A DNA stretch of 34,660 nt from the NCBI GenBank assembly GCA_964618855.1, contig CAZUCD010000019.1, positions 1 through 34,660 on the forward strand, written 5' to 3'. The position numbers and the translations under genes were made by a program. This document shows positions 8,401-16,377 of this stretch, in pieces. Under the pieces are notes generated by a model. That model saw only the letters and a list, made by a program, of their open reading frames with translations, was not told where the DNA came from and did no database searches. Origin of the DNA: CAZUCD01 sp964618855. Its GTDB lineage: Bacteria; Sumerlaeota; Sumerlaeia; SLMS01; JANRJK01. Numbering within the stretch: the stretch's first letter is position 1; each line of letters starts with the position of its first letter.

Positions 8401-9952
8401 TGACCTCGTCGACAACAATCTGGACAATTGCCCGGACCGATTCAACCCCGGCCAGACGGACTCCGACGGCGATGGCGTGGGAGATGCGTGCGAGGATGGT
8501 TCGTTCTTCATGGCGGACGTCTCGCCGGCGACGACGCCCCTGACCAGCGCGCAAATCCCCCAGTCCGACTTCCTCTCGAGCGGCGTCGCCTCGGGGGACC
8601 TGAACGGTGACGGCTTCGTGGACCTCGTCATCGCAAACGCAGGCACCGGCGGCCAGACGGCAGCCGGCCTGGTCAACCGCATCTACATCAATCAGGGTTC
8701 GTCCGGACGCCCCGGTTTCTTCCAGGACCTCACCTTCGGCATCGATGGCATCATCAACAGTTCCGACGACCGGATGGGCTTCCGCACATCTCCCGACGAT
8801 CCGCCCTCCCTGGTGCAGGACGTGACCCACGACGTCATCCTTTTCGACATGGACCTCGACGGTGATCTCGATATCTACTTCTGCAATCGCGGAACCGTGA
8901 CAGGTGTCAATCAGGGCGGATCCACTTCCCGGATCCTGCTCAATGTCGACGTGGATGACTCCACGTTGAATCCAAACCCGGATTCAGACCTGCTCGGCGA
9001 CGGGTTCTTCCGCGACGTCACCCGGTTTGCCAATCCCGGGGTCCTGAATTTCGCCGCGCCGCCTGGCACGCCTTCGACCCCAGGCGGGGCTTTCGGCGCA
9101 TGGTTCAGCATCAACGGCTTCTACAATGAAACCCGCGGCAAGGCGGCCGACATCGATGGCGACGGCGATCTCGACATCATCACCGCATCGCCATCCATTT
9201 TCTCGGGCGCCGATCTTGTGGTCCCTCCGGTCGAATTCCTAATCGAGCCCTTCCAGAACTACTTGCCGACAGACCTCACCCCGGACAAGGACACCGGCGA
9301 GAACACAGATCCATTCGATACGCCCTCGTCGGGAGCGGTCAACGGGTCGTTCTACTACTTTCCCGCATTCAGCGAACGCGTCCTGATCAATCGCAGAAAC
9401 GAACTGGCGGACTCGGAAGGTCGGCACCTCCCACTCGGCGAAATCGACGCCTTCCTCGCGCTTCAGGCCGACGACGCGACCGCCTACAATGCGCTCTTCC
9501 CCGCGGAGATATCCGCCGACGATCCACTCGTCTCGCGCAGTTTCGACGCGTTCTGGTTCCGCGACGACCCAGATGTTGCTCGGTTTCTATCTCCGCGACG
9601 AGACCCTCGGCAGGGAAGGACTGTGGGGCGGCTCAGGCCTCTACCAGGATCGCATGCCACCGATTTTTCCGGACGTGCCGCCGACCACATCGATCGCGGA
9701 GATAGACTTCGCCTTCTCGAACACCCGGGAGGTACTGGTTTCCCCGCTCAATCCCTTCACGGTGTCGGCATACAGTTCCATGGGAGGCGCGCGCGGATCC
9801 CACTTCCCAGATATTTTCGTCGCCAATGGGCCGACTGGCGGCGGCAATACGAATTCCGCTTCGATTGTGCTCTCGAACATCGATTTCCGGGACAACGAGC
9901 TCACGGATGCCGGCTTCGACAAGACAGGGGAACCGACCACCTACCAGTTTGA
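5465..9952 (+). CDS. Giant secreted protein, N-terminal part: degenerate matrixin-like domain, TSP3 repeats, FG-GAP repeats (frameshifted)
   Basis: A signal peptide (VGRWVAAFLAPALIGAGLAC, cut near VEA) leads into a domain patterned on matrixin/M10 metalloproteases: VIRWNDAGGDFQWVPF, then GEIIDADMAMN, then LLTEVVGRQAGIAPSHLF. The last aligns without gaps to the zinc site HExGHxxGxxHS but carries E268, R272 and P278 in place of the three histidines and V269 in place of the catalytic Glu, so it should not be a zinc protease. About residues 834-1013 are TSP3-type calcium repeats; FG-GAP/VCBS repeats follow (DLNGDGFVDLVIAN, DMDLDGDLDIYFCN, DIDGDGDLDIITAS). The frame keeps its family character up to about 9568 (FWFRDD) and then becomes Arg/Pro-rich shadow sequence to its stop at 9952. 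The true continuation is in the next frame (following entry). It starts inside the preceding stop codon (ATGA), with GAGG 10 bases upstream. Confidence 0.85.
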   Translation: MSSRKIAPPSRRRPSVGRWVAAFLAPALIGAGLACVEAADSIHVRTPVYFEEDDASDDALQSLPLHWDDAIPQSIYLFDGPFFDILDPFNNPQGITDADILAAATRSVIRWNDAGGDFQWVPFVFSSDFAPVPDPFNSYAVDVRADGFNLITFRDPVIVPGDGVNFIPTVFYFREDFDPGEDGADPTVNIVQLTETSVAIELDGTATIAAVIFPKPYKAGEIIDADMAMNSVTLGYNLYPEDPDDLGNEGLGIEDTLGTLDIEALLTEVVGRQAGIAPSHLFNATMSQFYVLDGSDLDEFKTNPYERRSLLLDDEIAWKKVYGDDDDGLSGNFYEGVIYDPFLGSPVPPDLPVQVVYAGQPRLDGNVDLDTVFEPNTRFGLTEFHVGPIQLKACALTGRELLLNLLPSGGTNDPEDNPIFNGINDQALAPESSWTLPGLSNGLWYLLGAPPEFAYDADTNDPIFDAAFPVEFFGGVDELAPLPGDGAQNSEDNFINTIRSRFVQVTIDARANEEGTAIDLTNGNFVYSFTDGPLLINTGNTNTTVARLIYPDGTIQDFDNKTLGFSGLGTILLHDETRDRLISTFILRNRASEQVGTLEITWVIDSNPALGISQEREIRTTWEFTNSSDQPLQFGMAQLYDIAYGFFANPVSVINGEIQRNSVAFGGPGEPPVPSVVEWLSTPAAAVATATLFTNSPSDPSITVPNRLIFLDAEEARVRHNSIWTIGTTGVLFGPGISASTGYILRYNPTLVAPGGSRTITAAFTAKLNEDTGSVLGRLLARVENGYPRQTPAEIFADDPRRSFPLPLLGSGVPNINFITNTGARNIANSVDADGDGVADDADNCPFTPNADQVDDDLDGIGDACEGDLDNDGIPDPQDNCASIPNPEQTDTDGDGTGDACDNDSDNDGVPDVFDNCVFTQNPDQADQDGDGVGDACEGDRDGDGIPDVVDNCPFVPNPDQFDDDQDGVGNVCDTDRDGDLVDNNLDNCPDRFNPGQTDSDGDGVGDACEDGSFFMADVSPATTPLTSAQIPQSDFLSSGVASGDLNGDGFVDLVIANAGTGGQTAAGLVNRIYINQGSSGRPGFFQDLTFGIDGIINSSDDRMGFRTSPDDPPSLVQDVTHDVILFDMDLDGDLDIYFCNRGTVTGVNQGGSTSRILLNVDVDDSTLNPNPDSDLLGDGFFRDVTRFANPGVLNFAAPPGTPSTPGGAFGAWFSINGFYNETRGKAADIDGDGDLDIITASPSIFSGADLVVPPVEFLIEPFQNYLPTDLTPDKDTGENTDPFDTPSSGAVNGSFYYFPAFSERVLINRRNELADSEGRHLPLGEIDAFLALQADDATAYNALFPAEISADDPLVSRSFDAFWFRDDPDVARFLSPRRDPRQGRTVGRLRPLPGSHATDFSGRAADHIDRGDRLRLLEHPGGTGFPAQSLHGVGIQFHGRRARIPLPRYFRRQWADWRRQYEFRFDCALEHRFPGQRAHGCRLRQDRGTDHLPV
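7966..8505 (+). repeat. Tandem thrombospondin type 3-like calcium-binding repeats (within the giant protein)
   Basis: About seven units of the form DxDxDGxxDxxDNCPxxPNPDQxDxDxDGxGDAC follow each other over 180 residues. The Asp ladders chelate Ca2+ and the paired Cys usually form disulphides, giving a stiff, calcium-dependent extracellular spacer. The middle units keep the DNC and DAC cysteines; the fifth reads GNVC and the sixth CPDRFN, so the repeat is slightly eroded. At DNA level the units are diverged, so recent expansion is unlikely. Confidence 0.9.
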
Positions 9953-12900
9953 TTCCTCCGGTCCGATCAGGAACATCCCGACACTCAGCCCCAACTACGA
10001 GTTCCCCCTCCCCGACTTCCTCCCCGACGGCGTCTTCTATTCGATGTCGGGGGGAGTCGGACCGCTCGACAGCTTCCCAGGTGGCTTGTTCGACTCGGAG
10101 GAAGATCCCACTCCGCGTCACTTCACGGACACTGCCCAGTACGTGGCGGCGTACGATACCGGACTTTCGAGCACGCTCTTGCTCACCATCGCCGACGGCA
10201 AGACCGGCGACTTTGAAGTGGAGGCAGGTCCCAAGTACGACTATGACGACTTCCCACTCGTAAACACGACCACGGCGGGAGCCGTGGTGGCCGACTTCCG
10301 CGCCGGCGGCGGCGGAACTGTCATCACGGTCACCGACAACGAAGGTATCCGAGTCTACGAACGCTTCCGGTTCAACAACGTCACCCTCGGTGGACGCGGC
10401 ACCACGGCCGATGTCAGCCGCGGACAGGATGGTTTCTTCATTGGCGGGCGGGAGCCTGCATTCATGTTGGGCGGCGACCTGCAGATTAGGGGAGAGGGGA
10501 ACGAACCGGCCTTCCTCAACCGCGTCATAGGCGGCGGCGTGACTCCGGAAGGGCGGGCGCGCGCCATAAAGGCGGCGGACTTCAACCGCGACGGCGGAAT
10601 CGACTTTGCCTACATCAGCGACGCGCCGGAAGGCACGGACGAAGGGATTCTCACCAACTTCGGTGGCGTCCTCTCGATTTTCTCGAACACGGACCAGCTG
10701 GGTGGTTTGAACTCGTTCCAGAGTGTCACCGTCTCGGCGGTGGACAACCGACTCCGGCTCTTTGGACCGGACCTCGAACCATTCGACGCGGACAACGATG
10801 GTGACATCGATGTCTTTGCGCCAGTGAGCACCGGACAGGCGCGTATCTGGAAGAACACGCTCTACTCGTCGGACAGAAAGGCGAACGCCTTCGACTCTCG
10901 CGACCCCGCCATGTTCTATGACGGTTCGGCAGAGGCCCTCTCCCGCGGCTACGGGGGCAATCTCGGACTCCCGGTCTATGGTGGTTCGACCACAGGGGTG
11001 GCGGCGGTGGACATCGACCTCGACGGGCTCTCAGATCTCGTCGTGATCGGCGGGTCCGAGTTCACCGACCTGGGGAGCAACAGTCTGGTGTACCGCAATG
11101 GCGGAAACTCCTTCCTGCCGGGTGAAAAGCAGTACACCCCGGCAGCGACTGGATATCCCGCACCCCGCCTGAGCCAACCACTCGGAGTACTGAACCCTCG
11201 CGCCGCCTTCCTCGGGAGCGCTGGCCCGCACTCCTCCGTGGTCGCGCAGGACATCGACTACGACGGCGACTACGACCTGATCGTCTCCCAGTACGGCCTC
11301 CCGACTCTTGCGTTCATGAACATTAGCGATCAGCAGAGCGCATTGGCGGGCCTGGATCCATACTTCGTCAACTCGCTCTACCGATACAACGTGGACGAGC
11401 GGCGCATCGCGACCACCGGAGCCGGCACCGACGGGTTCCCCCCTGCCCTGATAAGCACGGCGCCGCTCGGGGTCGGTTCGTTCATCAACGTGACGAACAC
11501 CTGGTTCACCGGCCTTACCTCCGCGCCGGAGGAAACCCGCTTCACGCGGCGCGTCGTCGCGGGCGACATAGACGACGACGGCGACCTCGACCTCTTCAGG
11601 GCGAACGGCGTCTCGGACTTTGGCGCGCCGAACACCCTATGGCGCAACAACCGCAACTTCGGGGCGCCCGCCGCCACGACCTTCACCGACGTCACGGCGA
11701 CCCAGCTTCCGAAGATCGACGTGAACGGCAACGTCATGTTCCCGCTCGACGACACGCAGGATGCCGCATTCGCGGATGTGGACAACGACGGCGACCTTGA
11801 CCTCATCGTCTGCAACTCTGAGGCCGTGTTCGTCCCGTCCAACACGCTCGTTGAGAGGGTCCTGCTCTACATCAACGATGGCACGGGGAGCTTCAGCCTC
11901 GCTGGGACATCCCGGATGCCGAACATCAACGGATCGTTCGAGAAGGTCGTCGTGGGCGACTTCGGGCGCAGGGGGGACGTTCCCGAGGACACCAACGGCG
12001 ACAAGTTGGTGACCGACGCCGAAATCCAGAACTTCAACAACATGGTGGCGGCGATCCAGGCGGAGTTCCAGGCTGCGGGTCTCACCGCACCCGAGGTGCG
12101 GGAACTTCCCACCAGCCGCCGCGTGACCGAAGTGCTTGCGGTGAAGGACCAGCCTGGCAAGCGGCGCGTCACTGCACGGCGTCAGCGCTACCTCGACATG
12201 AACGGCAACGGCTCCTTCAGCAGGTTCGCGGACATCGTGCTTGTCGGACTCAAGGGCGAGAACGTCTACCTGCAGAATGATGGATCAGGAACGTTCACGG
12301 ACATCAGTTCGAGCGCCTTCCCGACGACGTTCACAGTCGCCACCGCGCCGAGCAACTTCGACGTCAGGGCAGCGGACATCAACGAGGACGGATGGCTCGA
12401 CCTGATCATCGCGGCTGCGCGCGGGGTCACAGACGACCCGACGGGCCAGGACGTCGACCAACCATCGGTCACCCTGTTGATCAACGAGCGGCGCACCTCG
12501 GGAGTTGCCCTGTTCTCCGACAAGACCGCATCGGAGATTCCGGAGCCCCGCAGTGCCCTCCTGCCCGAGGGAATTCTCGATCCCCACGGTAACGTTCGCG
12601 CAATCGAGGTGTTCGACTGCGACAATGACGGCGACCTGGACATCTACGTCGGTCAGGCCGGCTCCGCCTTCGGCCTCAGCACCTTCGGCGCGCTCGACTA
12701 TCTCTACGTCAATCGCATCAAGGGCGAAGGCCTGAATGCCCCAATCACGCGGACGAAGCGGACCATTGGCACCGGCACGGTCTTCGGCTGGAACCCCAAC
12801 CTCAGCGTCGGCGTCGTGAATCCCTCCCTCGTGCGGCAGGATTCGACCCGCACGATCCGAATCTACGGCCGCAACATCAAGGGCGGCGCGCAGGTGACGG

Positions 12901-13115
12901 CAGGACCCGGGATCACCGTGGTTTCGCAGCCCATCGTCCGGTCCGACACGGAACTCGAGGTGACGATCCAGATCGCCCCGAATGCCACGTTGGGCCAACG
13001 CTCCCTCCGGGTGTACAACCCGGACGGACAGTTCGCAACGACGCCACTCCCGGCCTTCGGCGTCCTGCCTCGCGGTACGAACACGAGCGTCGAGGACTGG
13101 TTCCTCCTCGAGTAA
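9573..13115 (+). CDS. Giant secreted protein, C-terminal part: FG-GAP/VCBS repeats and TIG domain (continuation after frameshift)
   Basis: This frame continues the preceding protein. Removing one C from the CCC at 9568-9570 joins FWFRDD to QMLLGFYLRDE and yields one protein of about 2,550 residues. ATG at 9573 is the first start in this frame after the break, though it is probably not a natural start; the frame is open from 9489. It contains at least eight FG-GAP/VCBS calcium-binding blades: DADNDGDIDVFAP, DIDLDGLSDLVVIG, DIDYDGDYDLIVSQYG, DIDDDGDLDLFRANG, DVDNDGDLDLIVCN, DINEDGWLDLIIAAA, DCDNDGDLDIYVGQAG. Such blades form beta-propellers typical of surface adhesion proteins. Near the end a TIG/IPT-like Ig domain (NPSLVRQDSTRTIRIYGRN, then TLGQRSLRVYNPDG) is followed by NTSVEDWFLLE at the C-terminus. 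No membrane anchor, PEP-CTERM or LPXTG signal follows. A terminator lies 35 bases downstream. Confidence 0.85.
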   Translation: MLLGFYLRDETLGREGLWGGSGLYQDRMPPIFPDVPPTTSIAEIDFAFSNTREVLVSPLNPFTVSAYSSMGGARGSHFPDIFVANGPTGGGNTNSASIVLSNIDFRDNELTDAGFDKTGEPTTYQFDSSGPIRNIPTLSPNYEFPLPDFLPDGVFYSMSGGVGPLDSFPGGLFDSEEDPTPRHFTDTAQYVAAYDTGLSSTLLLTIADGKTGDFEVEAGPKYDYDDFPLVNTTTAGAVVADFRAGGGGTVITVTDNEGIRVYERFRFNNVTLGGRGTTADVSRGQDGFFIGGREPAFMLGGDLQIRGEGNEPAFLNRVIGGGVTPEGRARAIKAADFNRDGGIDFAYISDAPEGTDEGILTNFGGVLSIFSNTDQLGGLNSFQSVTVSAVDNRLRLFGPDLEPFDADNDGDIDVFAPVSTGQARIWKNTLYSSDRKANAFDSRDPAMFYDGSAEALSRGYGGNLGLPVYGGSTTGVAAVDIDLDGLSDLVVIGGSEFTDLGSNSLVYRNGGNSFLPGEKQYTPAATGYPAPRLSQPLGVLNPRAAFLGSAGPHSSVVAQDIDYDGDYDLIVSQYGLPTLAFMNISDQQSALAGLDPYFVNSLYRYNVDERRIATTGAGTDGFPPALISTAPLGVGSFINVTNTWFTGLTSAPEETRFTRRVVAGDIDDDGDLDLFRANGVSDFGAPNTLWRNNRNFGAPAATTFTDVTATQLPKIDVNGNVMFPLDDTQDAAFADVDNDGDLDLIVCNSEAVFVPSNTLVERVLLYINDGTGSFSLAGTSRMPNINGSFEKVVVGDFGRRGDVPEDTNGDKLVTDAEIQNFNNMVAAIQAEFQAAGLTAPEVRELPTSRRVTEVLAVKDQPGKRRVTARRQRYLDMNGNGSFSRFADIVLVGLKGENVYLQNDGSGTFTDISSSAFPTTFTVATAPSNFDVRAADINEDGWLDLIIAAARGVTDDPTGQDVDQPSVTLLINERRTSGVALFSDKTASEIPEPRSALLPEGILDPHGNVRAIEVFDCDNDGDLDIYVGQAGSAFGLSTFGALDYLYVNRIKGEGLNAPITRTKRTIGTGTVFGWNPNLSVGVVNPSLVRQDSTRTIRIYGRNIKGGAQVTAGPGITVVSQPIVRSDTELEVTIQIAPNATLGQRSLRVYNPDGQFATTPLPAFGVLPRGTNTSVEDWFLLE

Positions 13116-13149
13116 TGCACGGGGCGCGAGGGCGCCCGTACAGCCAACC

Positions 13150-13186
13150 GACGGCACCCGTCCCCGCGGCGGGTGCCGTCTTCGTT
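13150..13186 (+). terminator. Rho-independent terminator after the giant protein gene
   Basis: GACGGCACCCG (13150-13160) and CGGGTGCCGTC (13170-13180) form a perfect 11-bp stem with a 9-base loop, followed by TTCGTT. It lies 35 bases past the stop codon of the giant protein. The T tract is short but the stem is strong. It ends 9 bases before the chosen start of the DprA-like gene. Confidence 0.75.
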
Positions 13187-13195
13187 GAAGGCGCC

Positions 13196-13975
13196 ATGTC
13201 ACGTCACGAAGGCACCCCCGATCGCTTCGACCCCGGCGTGCACGAGCTTTGGCCCGGCATCTCGGACTCGGCGCTCCGGGAGATCGTCTTCCAGTCGGGC
13301 GGAGCGGCCCGCCAGTCCTCGTTCGCCGGCGACATTGCGATCCTGGGCACCCGGCCCCGGATCGCGATCATCGGGTCCCGCCGCGCCACCCCCGACGGCC
13401 TCGCCGCAGCGGAGGAACTCGCCGCGGAACTCGCAGGATTCGGAGCAGTCGTCGTCAGTGGCGCGGCCGACGGCATCGACATGGCGGCGCACCTCGCGGC
13501 GCTCGCCGCGGGGGGAGCGACCATCGCATGCCTTCCCTTCGGCTTGGGGCACATCACATGCGGGCTCGGCCGACCCCGACTCCTCGCGCAGGCAAACAGC
13601 CGGCTCCTCCTGTTGTCCCCCTTTCCCCCGCGCCAGGTGCCCAGCCGCTCGACCCCGGTCGTGCGCAACCGCCTCGTGGCCTCCCTCGCCGATGCCGTGG
13701 TTGCGGTGGAGTTCGGGCCCGCGAGCGGCACGCTGCACTGCGTCCGGTTCGCGCGCGGATTCGGCAGGCCGGTGTTCGTCGTGCAGCCTCAGGCGACGCA
13801 GGACGCGGCCCTGCAAGCCATTCACGCCTCGCTCAGGTCGCAGGGCGTGGCCTTCCTCAATCCCAGGCCACGCTCCGGACGCAGCGCGGCCACTCGGATC
13901 ATCGACTCCGCCCGGGCCTCCATCCGTGAGCGCGACGCCGGCCGCGAAGCCCAGTTGAGCATCATCCCCGAATGA
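13196..13975 (+). CDS. dprA: DprA/Smf-family DNA-processing protein, minimal form
   Basis: DprA loads RecA on incoming single-stranded DNA during natural transformation. The Rossmann-like DprA core is recognisable: IAIIGSRRATPDG, VVVSGAADGIDMAAHLAAL, GGATIACLPFGLGH, VRNRLVASLADAVVAVE, SGTLHCVRFARGFGRPVFVV. At 259 residues it is shorter than typical DprA (about 300-380): an N-terminal SAM-like domain and a C-terminal winged helix cannot be seen. The usual SGxARGID reads SGAADGID, so the conserved Arg is Asp. ATG at 13196 has only a weak GAAGG four bases upstream and lies just behind a terminator; GTG at 13238 is an alternative. Its stop overlaps the priA start (ATGA), so the two genes are translated together. 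A SLOG-superfamily protein with another nucleotide role is possible because of the substitution. Confidence 0.8.
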   Translation: MSRHEGTPDRFDPGVHELWPGISDSALREIVFQSGGAARQSSFAGDIAILGTRPRIAIIGSRRATPDGLAAAEELAAELAGFGAVVVSGAADGIDMAAHLAALAAGGATIACLPFGLGHITCGLGRPRLLAQANSRLLLLSPFPPRQVPSRSTPVVRNRLVASLADAVVAVEFGPASGTLHCVRFARGFGRPVFVVQPQATQDAALQAIHASLRSQGVAFLNPRPRSGRSAATRIIDSARASIRERDAGREAQLSIIPE

Positions 13976-16257
13976 TCATCGCCTCACCGAGGGGGGACGC
14001 CTACGCGAGCGTCGCGCTCGCGCGCGGCGGACTGGGGCCGCTCACCTACCGTGTTCCTCCCGAGTTCGCCGACGGGGTGCGCGTGGGGTCCCTCATACGG
14101 GTGCCGCTCTCCCGCAGGGAGGAGATCGGCATCGTCCTGGACGCCGATGCCCCTCCGCCGGTTGGGATACGCGTGAAGGACGCGCTGGCCATCGCATCCC
14201 CGGGTTACACCGTCTCCCCCGAGGTGATGGAACTGGGGAGGTGGCTTGCCGACTACTACTGCGCCCCCATCGGGGAGGCGCTCGCCTGCGTGTCGATGGT
14301 CGGCTTCTCGGACACGACAGCCGACCCCGGCAGGCGCGTGCGCGGCAACGCCGGCTGGCGCAGCCTCCAACTGGGCGCGCGGGTCCGGGCGGAGGCGGAG
14401 AGGCTCGACGCTCTCATCGCCGATGGCATCTGGGATACACAGCGCGAGGCTTCGCGCGCCCTCGGCATCACTCCCGGACTGGTGGGCAGGATGCTGGAGG
14501 CAGGCGTGCTCGTGCACGACACGGCCCCGCGTCCATCCGGCCCCTACCGCGACGAGTCCATCCCGGAACTGAACCAGGAGCAGGCCGCCGCACTTGGGCG
14601 CATCCTCGATGCATCGCGTGCGCCAAGATTCGAGGCGTTCCTCCTCTTCGGGGTGACGGGCAGCGGAAAGACGGAGGTCTACCTTCGCGCGATTGAGGAT
14701 GTGCTCGCGCGGGGAGGCACCGCGCTCTGCCTCGTGCCGGAGATATCGCTGACCCCGCAGACGGTGCAGCGGTTCGAGTCGCGCTTCAGGGCTCCCGTCG
14801 GCGTCTTCCACAGCCAGATGACGAGGACGGAGAAGCGGAGGCTGCTCGGCCATGTGGAGTCCGGCGCCATCCGCATCGTGATCGGCGCGCGCTCGGCCAT
14901 CTTCGCCCCCATGCCACGCCTCGGCATCATCATCGTCGACGAGGAGCATGAGGGGAGCTACAAGCAGGCCGAATCCCCGCGCTACCATGCGCGCGACGTG
15001 GCGCTAATCCGGGCACGCAGGCTCGCCATCCCCGTCGTCATGGGGAGCGCGACACCCTCCCTCGAGGCATTCGAGAACGCGCGTCGCGGGAAGTTCGCCC
15101 TGCTGCCACTGCCGGTCCGCGCCGGCGGCATTTCGATGCCCACCGTCCGCGTCGTCGACCTGGCGAATGCCGAACGCATCGGGGGCACCGCCGGGCTCAT
15201 ATCGACCGAACTGCGCGACGCAATCCGGCTCAGGCTCGAGCGCGGCGAGCAGTCCCTCCTCCTGCTGAACCGGCGCGGATTCTCGAACTTCCTGTTTTGC
15301 CCCTCGTGCAGGTGGGTGGCCCGCTGCAAGGACGACGACGTCGCGCTCACCCTGCACCGGCGCAGGCAGCGCCGCGACGACGCAGAGGAGCAGCTCGACA
15401 TGTTCCGCATGCTCTCGGAAAGGTCGCAGGGGATCCTCCGATGCCACTTCTGCGGCCACACCGAGGCGCTGCCCCCCGCGTGCCCCGGGTGCGGCAACGC
15501 GGAGGTCATGGCCGTGGGCAGCGGGACCCAGCGCATCGAGGAGGAGCTGCACTCCGCGTTTCCGGGGGCGCGCATCCTGCGCATGGACCTCGACACCGTC
15601 GGCAACCGGCAGGCGTTCCTAGCGGCCTGGCAGCGCATGGTTGACGGCGATGCGCAGATCATCCTCGGCACGCAGATGATTGCCAAGGGCCTGCACCTTG
15701 AGCGCGTTACCCTCGTGGGCGCCGTCCTTGCGGACGTGGGCCTCTTCCTTCCCGACTTCAGGGCCGAGGAGCGCACGTTCTTCCTGCTTAGCCAAGTCGC
15801 CGGGCGGTCCGGGCGCGCCTCCGACGGCGAAGTGATCTTCCAAAGCTTCATGCCCCACCACACGGCCGTCAGGTTCGCGACGGCGCACGACTACACGGGG
15901 TTCTTCGAGCACGAGATGAAGCGGAGGAATGCCCTGCGGTTCCCGCCTGTGACCAAGCTCATCGCGATCACGCTCAGCGACGAAGACGAGGCGCGCTGCG
16001 CGGAGGCGGCCCGCCTGCTCGCGGGCATCCTCCGCAGGTTGATCCAGGCAGGTGGGCATCCGGGCTGCGCAGCACGCGGTCCGCTCCCCGCGCCTTTGCG
16101 CAGGCTCGGCGGCCGGTGGCGCGAGCGCATCCTGCTGCGCGGGGAGGCGGCCGGGCCACTCCACGACCTGCTCCATGCGTCGCTCGCGGATCCCCTTTGG
16201 AAGCTTCCCGGCCCCACCCGCCTCGTGATCGATGTCGATCCAGTCGACCTGCTCTGA
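13972..16257 (+). CDS. priA: Primosomal replication restart helicase PriA
   Basis: PriA recognises stalled forks and restarts replication by helping reload the replicative helicase. This 761-residue protein has the N-terminal 3'-DNA-binding domain (YRVPPEFADGVRVGSLIRVP), a winged-helix-like segment, the helicase core with Walker A GVTGSGKTE (K233) and DEEH (323-326), GSATPS, GTQMIAKG and the final QVAGRSGR motif VI. The cysteine insertion has C443/C446, C452, C491/C494 and C504/C507, but the eighth cysteine, expected at residue 455, is Asp, and about 20 extra charged residues lie between C452 and C491. It overlaps the DprA-like gene by four bases. The C-terminal domain looks complete. Identification is firm; the altered zinc site is the oddity. 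Confidence 0.97.
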   Translation: MIIASPRGDAYASVALARGGLGPLTYRVPPEFADGVRVGSLIRVPLSRREEIGIVLDADAPPPVGIRVKDALAIASPGYTVSPEVMELGRWLADYYCAPIGEALACVSMVGFSDTTADPGRRVRGNAGWRSLQLGARVRAEAERLDALIADGIWDTQREASRALGITPGLVGRMLEAGVLVHDTAPRPSGPYRDESIPELNQEQAAALGRILDASRAPRFEAFLLFGVTGSGKTEVYLRAIEDVLARGGTALCLVPEISLTPQTVQRFESRFRAPVGVFHSQMTRTEKRRLLGHVESGAIRIVIGARSAIFAPMPRLGIIIVDEEHEGSYKQAESPRYHARDVALIRARRLAIPVVMGSATPSLEAFENARRGKFALLPLPVRAGGISMPTVRVVDLANAERIGGTAGLISTELRDAIRLRLERGEQSLLLLNRRGFSNFLFCPSCRWVARCKDDDVALTLHRRRQRRDDAEEQLDMFRMLSERSQGILRCHFCGHTEALPPACPGCGNAEVMAVGSGTQRIEEELHSAFPGARILRMDLDTVGNRQAFLAAWQRMVDGDAQIILGTQMIAKGLHLERVTLVGAVLADVGLFLPDFRAEERTFFLLSQVAGRSGRASDGEVIFQSFMPHHTAVRFATAHDYTGFFEHEMKRRNALRFPPVTKLIAITLSDEDEARCAEAARLLAGILRRLIQAGGHPGCAARGPLPAPLRRLGGRWRERILLRGEAAGPLHDLLHASLADPLWKLPGPTRLVIDVDPVDLL

Positions 16258-16377
16258 GATGCGTTTCAACCAAGGAGTTATCCAAAGGCAGTTTGCGATT
16301 CATTCATGTTGCCTCACCGGCGCATGTGCGACACCTGTTCCTCCGCCATCGCCACAGGGAAACGGAGCACTCGTCCA

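Noticed and set aside
9489..9572. Independent start of a second gene at 9489
   Set aside because: The residues before 9570 are Arg/Ser-rich shadow sequence and the repeats continue across the junction, so this is the continuation of the upstream gene after a frameshift.
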